Source of the DNA: Boesenbergia rotunda
Lineage: Eukaryota; Streptophyta; Magnoliopsida; Zingiberales; Zingiberaceae
NCBI GenBank assembly: GCA_024364735.1
Contig: JAGFNQ010008307.1
Coordinates: forward strand, 62,001 to 126,000
Direction of reading: 5' to 3'
Length of the DNA: 64,000 nt
The stretch's first letter is position 1; each line of letters opens with the position of its first letter. The notes below the pieces were generated by a model. That model was not told where the DNA came from. It made no database searches and was given only the letters and a program-made list of their open reading frames with translations. Shown one piece after another: positions 63,971 to 64,000 of this stretch. The translations under genes and the position numbers were made by a program.

Positions 63971-64000
63971 ATGCAAACACGTCTCAATGGTCCCTTAAGC

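Noticed and set aside
1..64000. Integrated plant pararetrovirus (badnavirus or caulimovirus) sequence
   Set aside because: All RT/RNase H regions have Copia or Gypsy order with LTRs and integrase. No movement- or coat-protein-like frame was recognised.
1..64000. tRNA, rRNA or organelle-derived genes
   Set aside because: Only tRNA-like SINE heads were seen. No complete cloverleaf, rRNA core or plastid/mitochondrial gene was recognised by eye.

Overview
The window is a piece of a flowering-plant nuclear chromosome. Evidence: plant-type LRR receptor kinase and HOTHEAD-like genes, GT-AG introns of 64-76 bp, LTR retrotransposons primed by initiator-tRNA-Met, and plant hAT, CACTA and MITE relics. 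The mix suits a large, repeat-rich, possibly monocot genome, but nothing here fixes the species. No intact host gene is present. There are three host-derived genes, all broken, inside nested transposable elements.

Layout. 1-2382: end of a Sirevirus-type Copia LTR joined to the 3' part of a long Gypsy-type LTR. 2830-5030: decayed CACTA transposase. 6888-7940: HOTHEAD-like GMC oxidoreductase pseudogene split by a hAT MITE. 8066-14455: Copia element (+), cut off at an N (14456). 14457-16766: opposite-strand Sirevirus gag and part of its LTR. 16767-31365: a Ty3/Gypsy element of Tat type (+) that has gag and protease but no pol. It carries a hAT transposon (17170-20179), a solo Sirevirus LTR (21436-23483), an 81-bp tandem array, a cluster of inverted SINE-like units, a spliced antisense gene, a polypurine tract and a 3' LTR. 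33495-38450: old Copia (-). 38869-42205: a 3.3-kb foldback element with long inverted arms and a core of 158-bp repeats.

42698-49804 is an LRR-XII-type receptor kinase gene (LRRs, membrane segment, non-RD kinase, one intron). A Copia element (45774-49711) sits in its last exon with a perfect 5-bp target duplication and LTRs differing at one base, so the insertion is recent. A 6-G run also shifts the frame between the LRR and membrane regions. Beyond it lie a MITE, a chromovirus pol fragment with an inverted integrase piece, and a second Tat-type Gypsy element on the minus strand (about 52376-63970). Between its RNase H and integrase lies a TG...CA element (57139-62137, duplication acata) that contains an L-Ala-D/L-Glu-epimerase-like pseudogene, itself split by a solo Sirevirus LTR (57816-59790, duplication gtttg).

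The most interesting signals are: (1) the epimerase-like sequence inside an apparent solo LTR; (2) an antisense gene with the same two intron positions in both Tat-type elements; (3) the recently interrupted receptor kinase; (4) the foldback element with outward-facing TATA boxes upstream of that kinase; (5) the head-to-head SINE cluster. All calls come from reading the sequence by eye; no searches were run.
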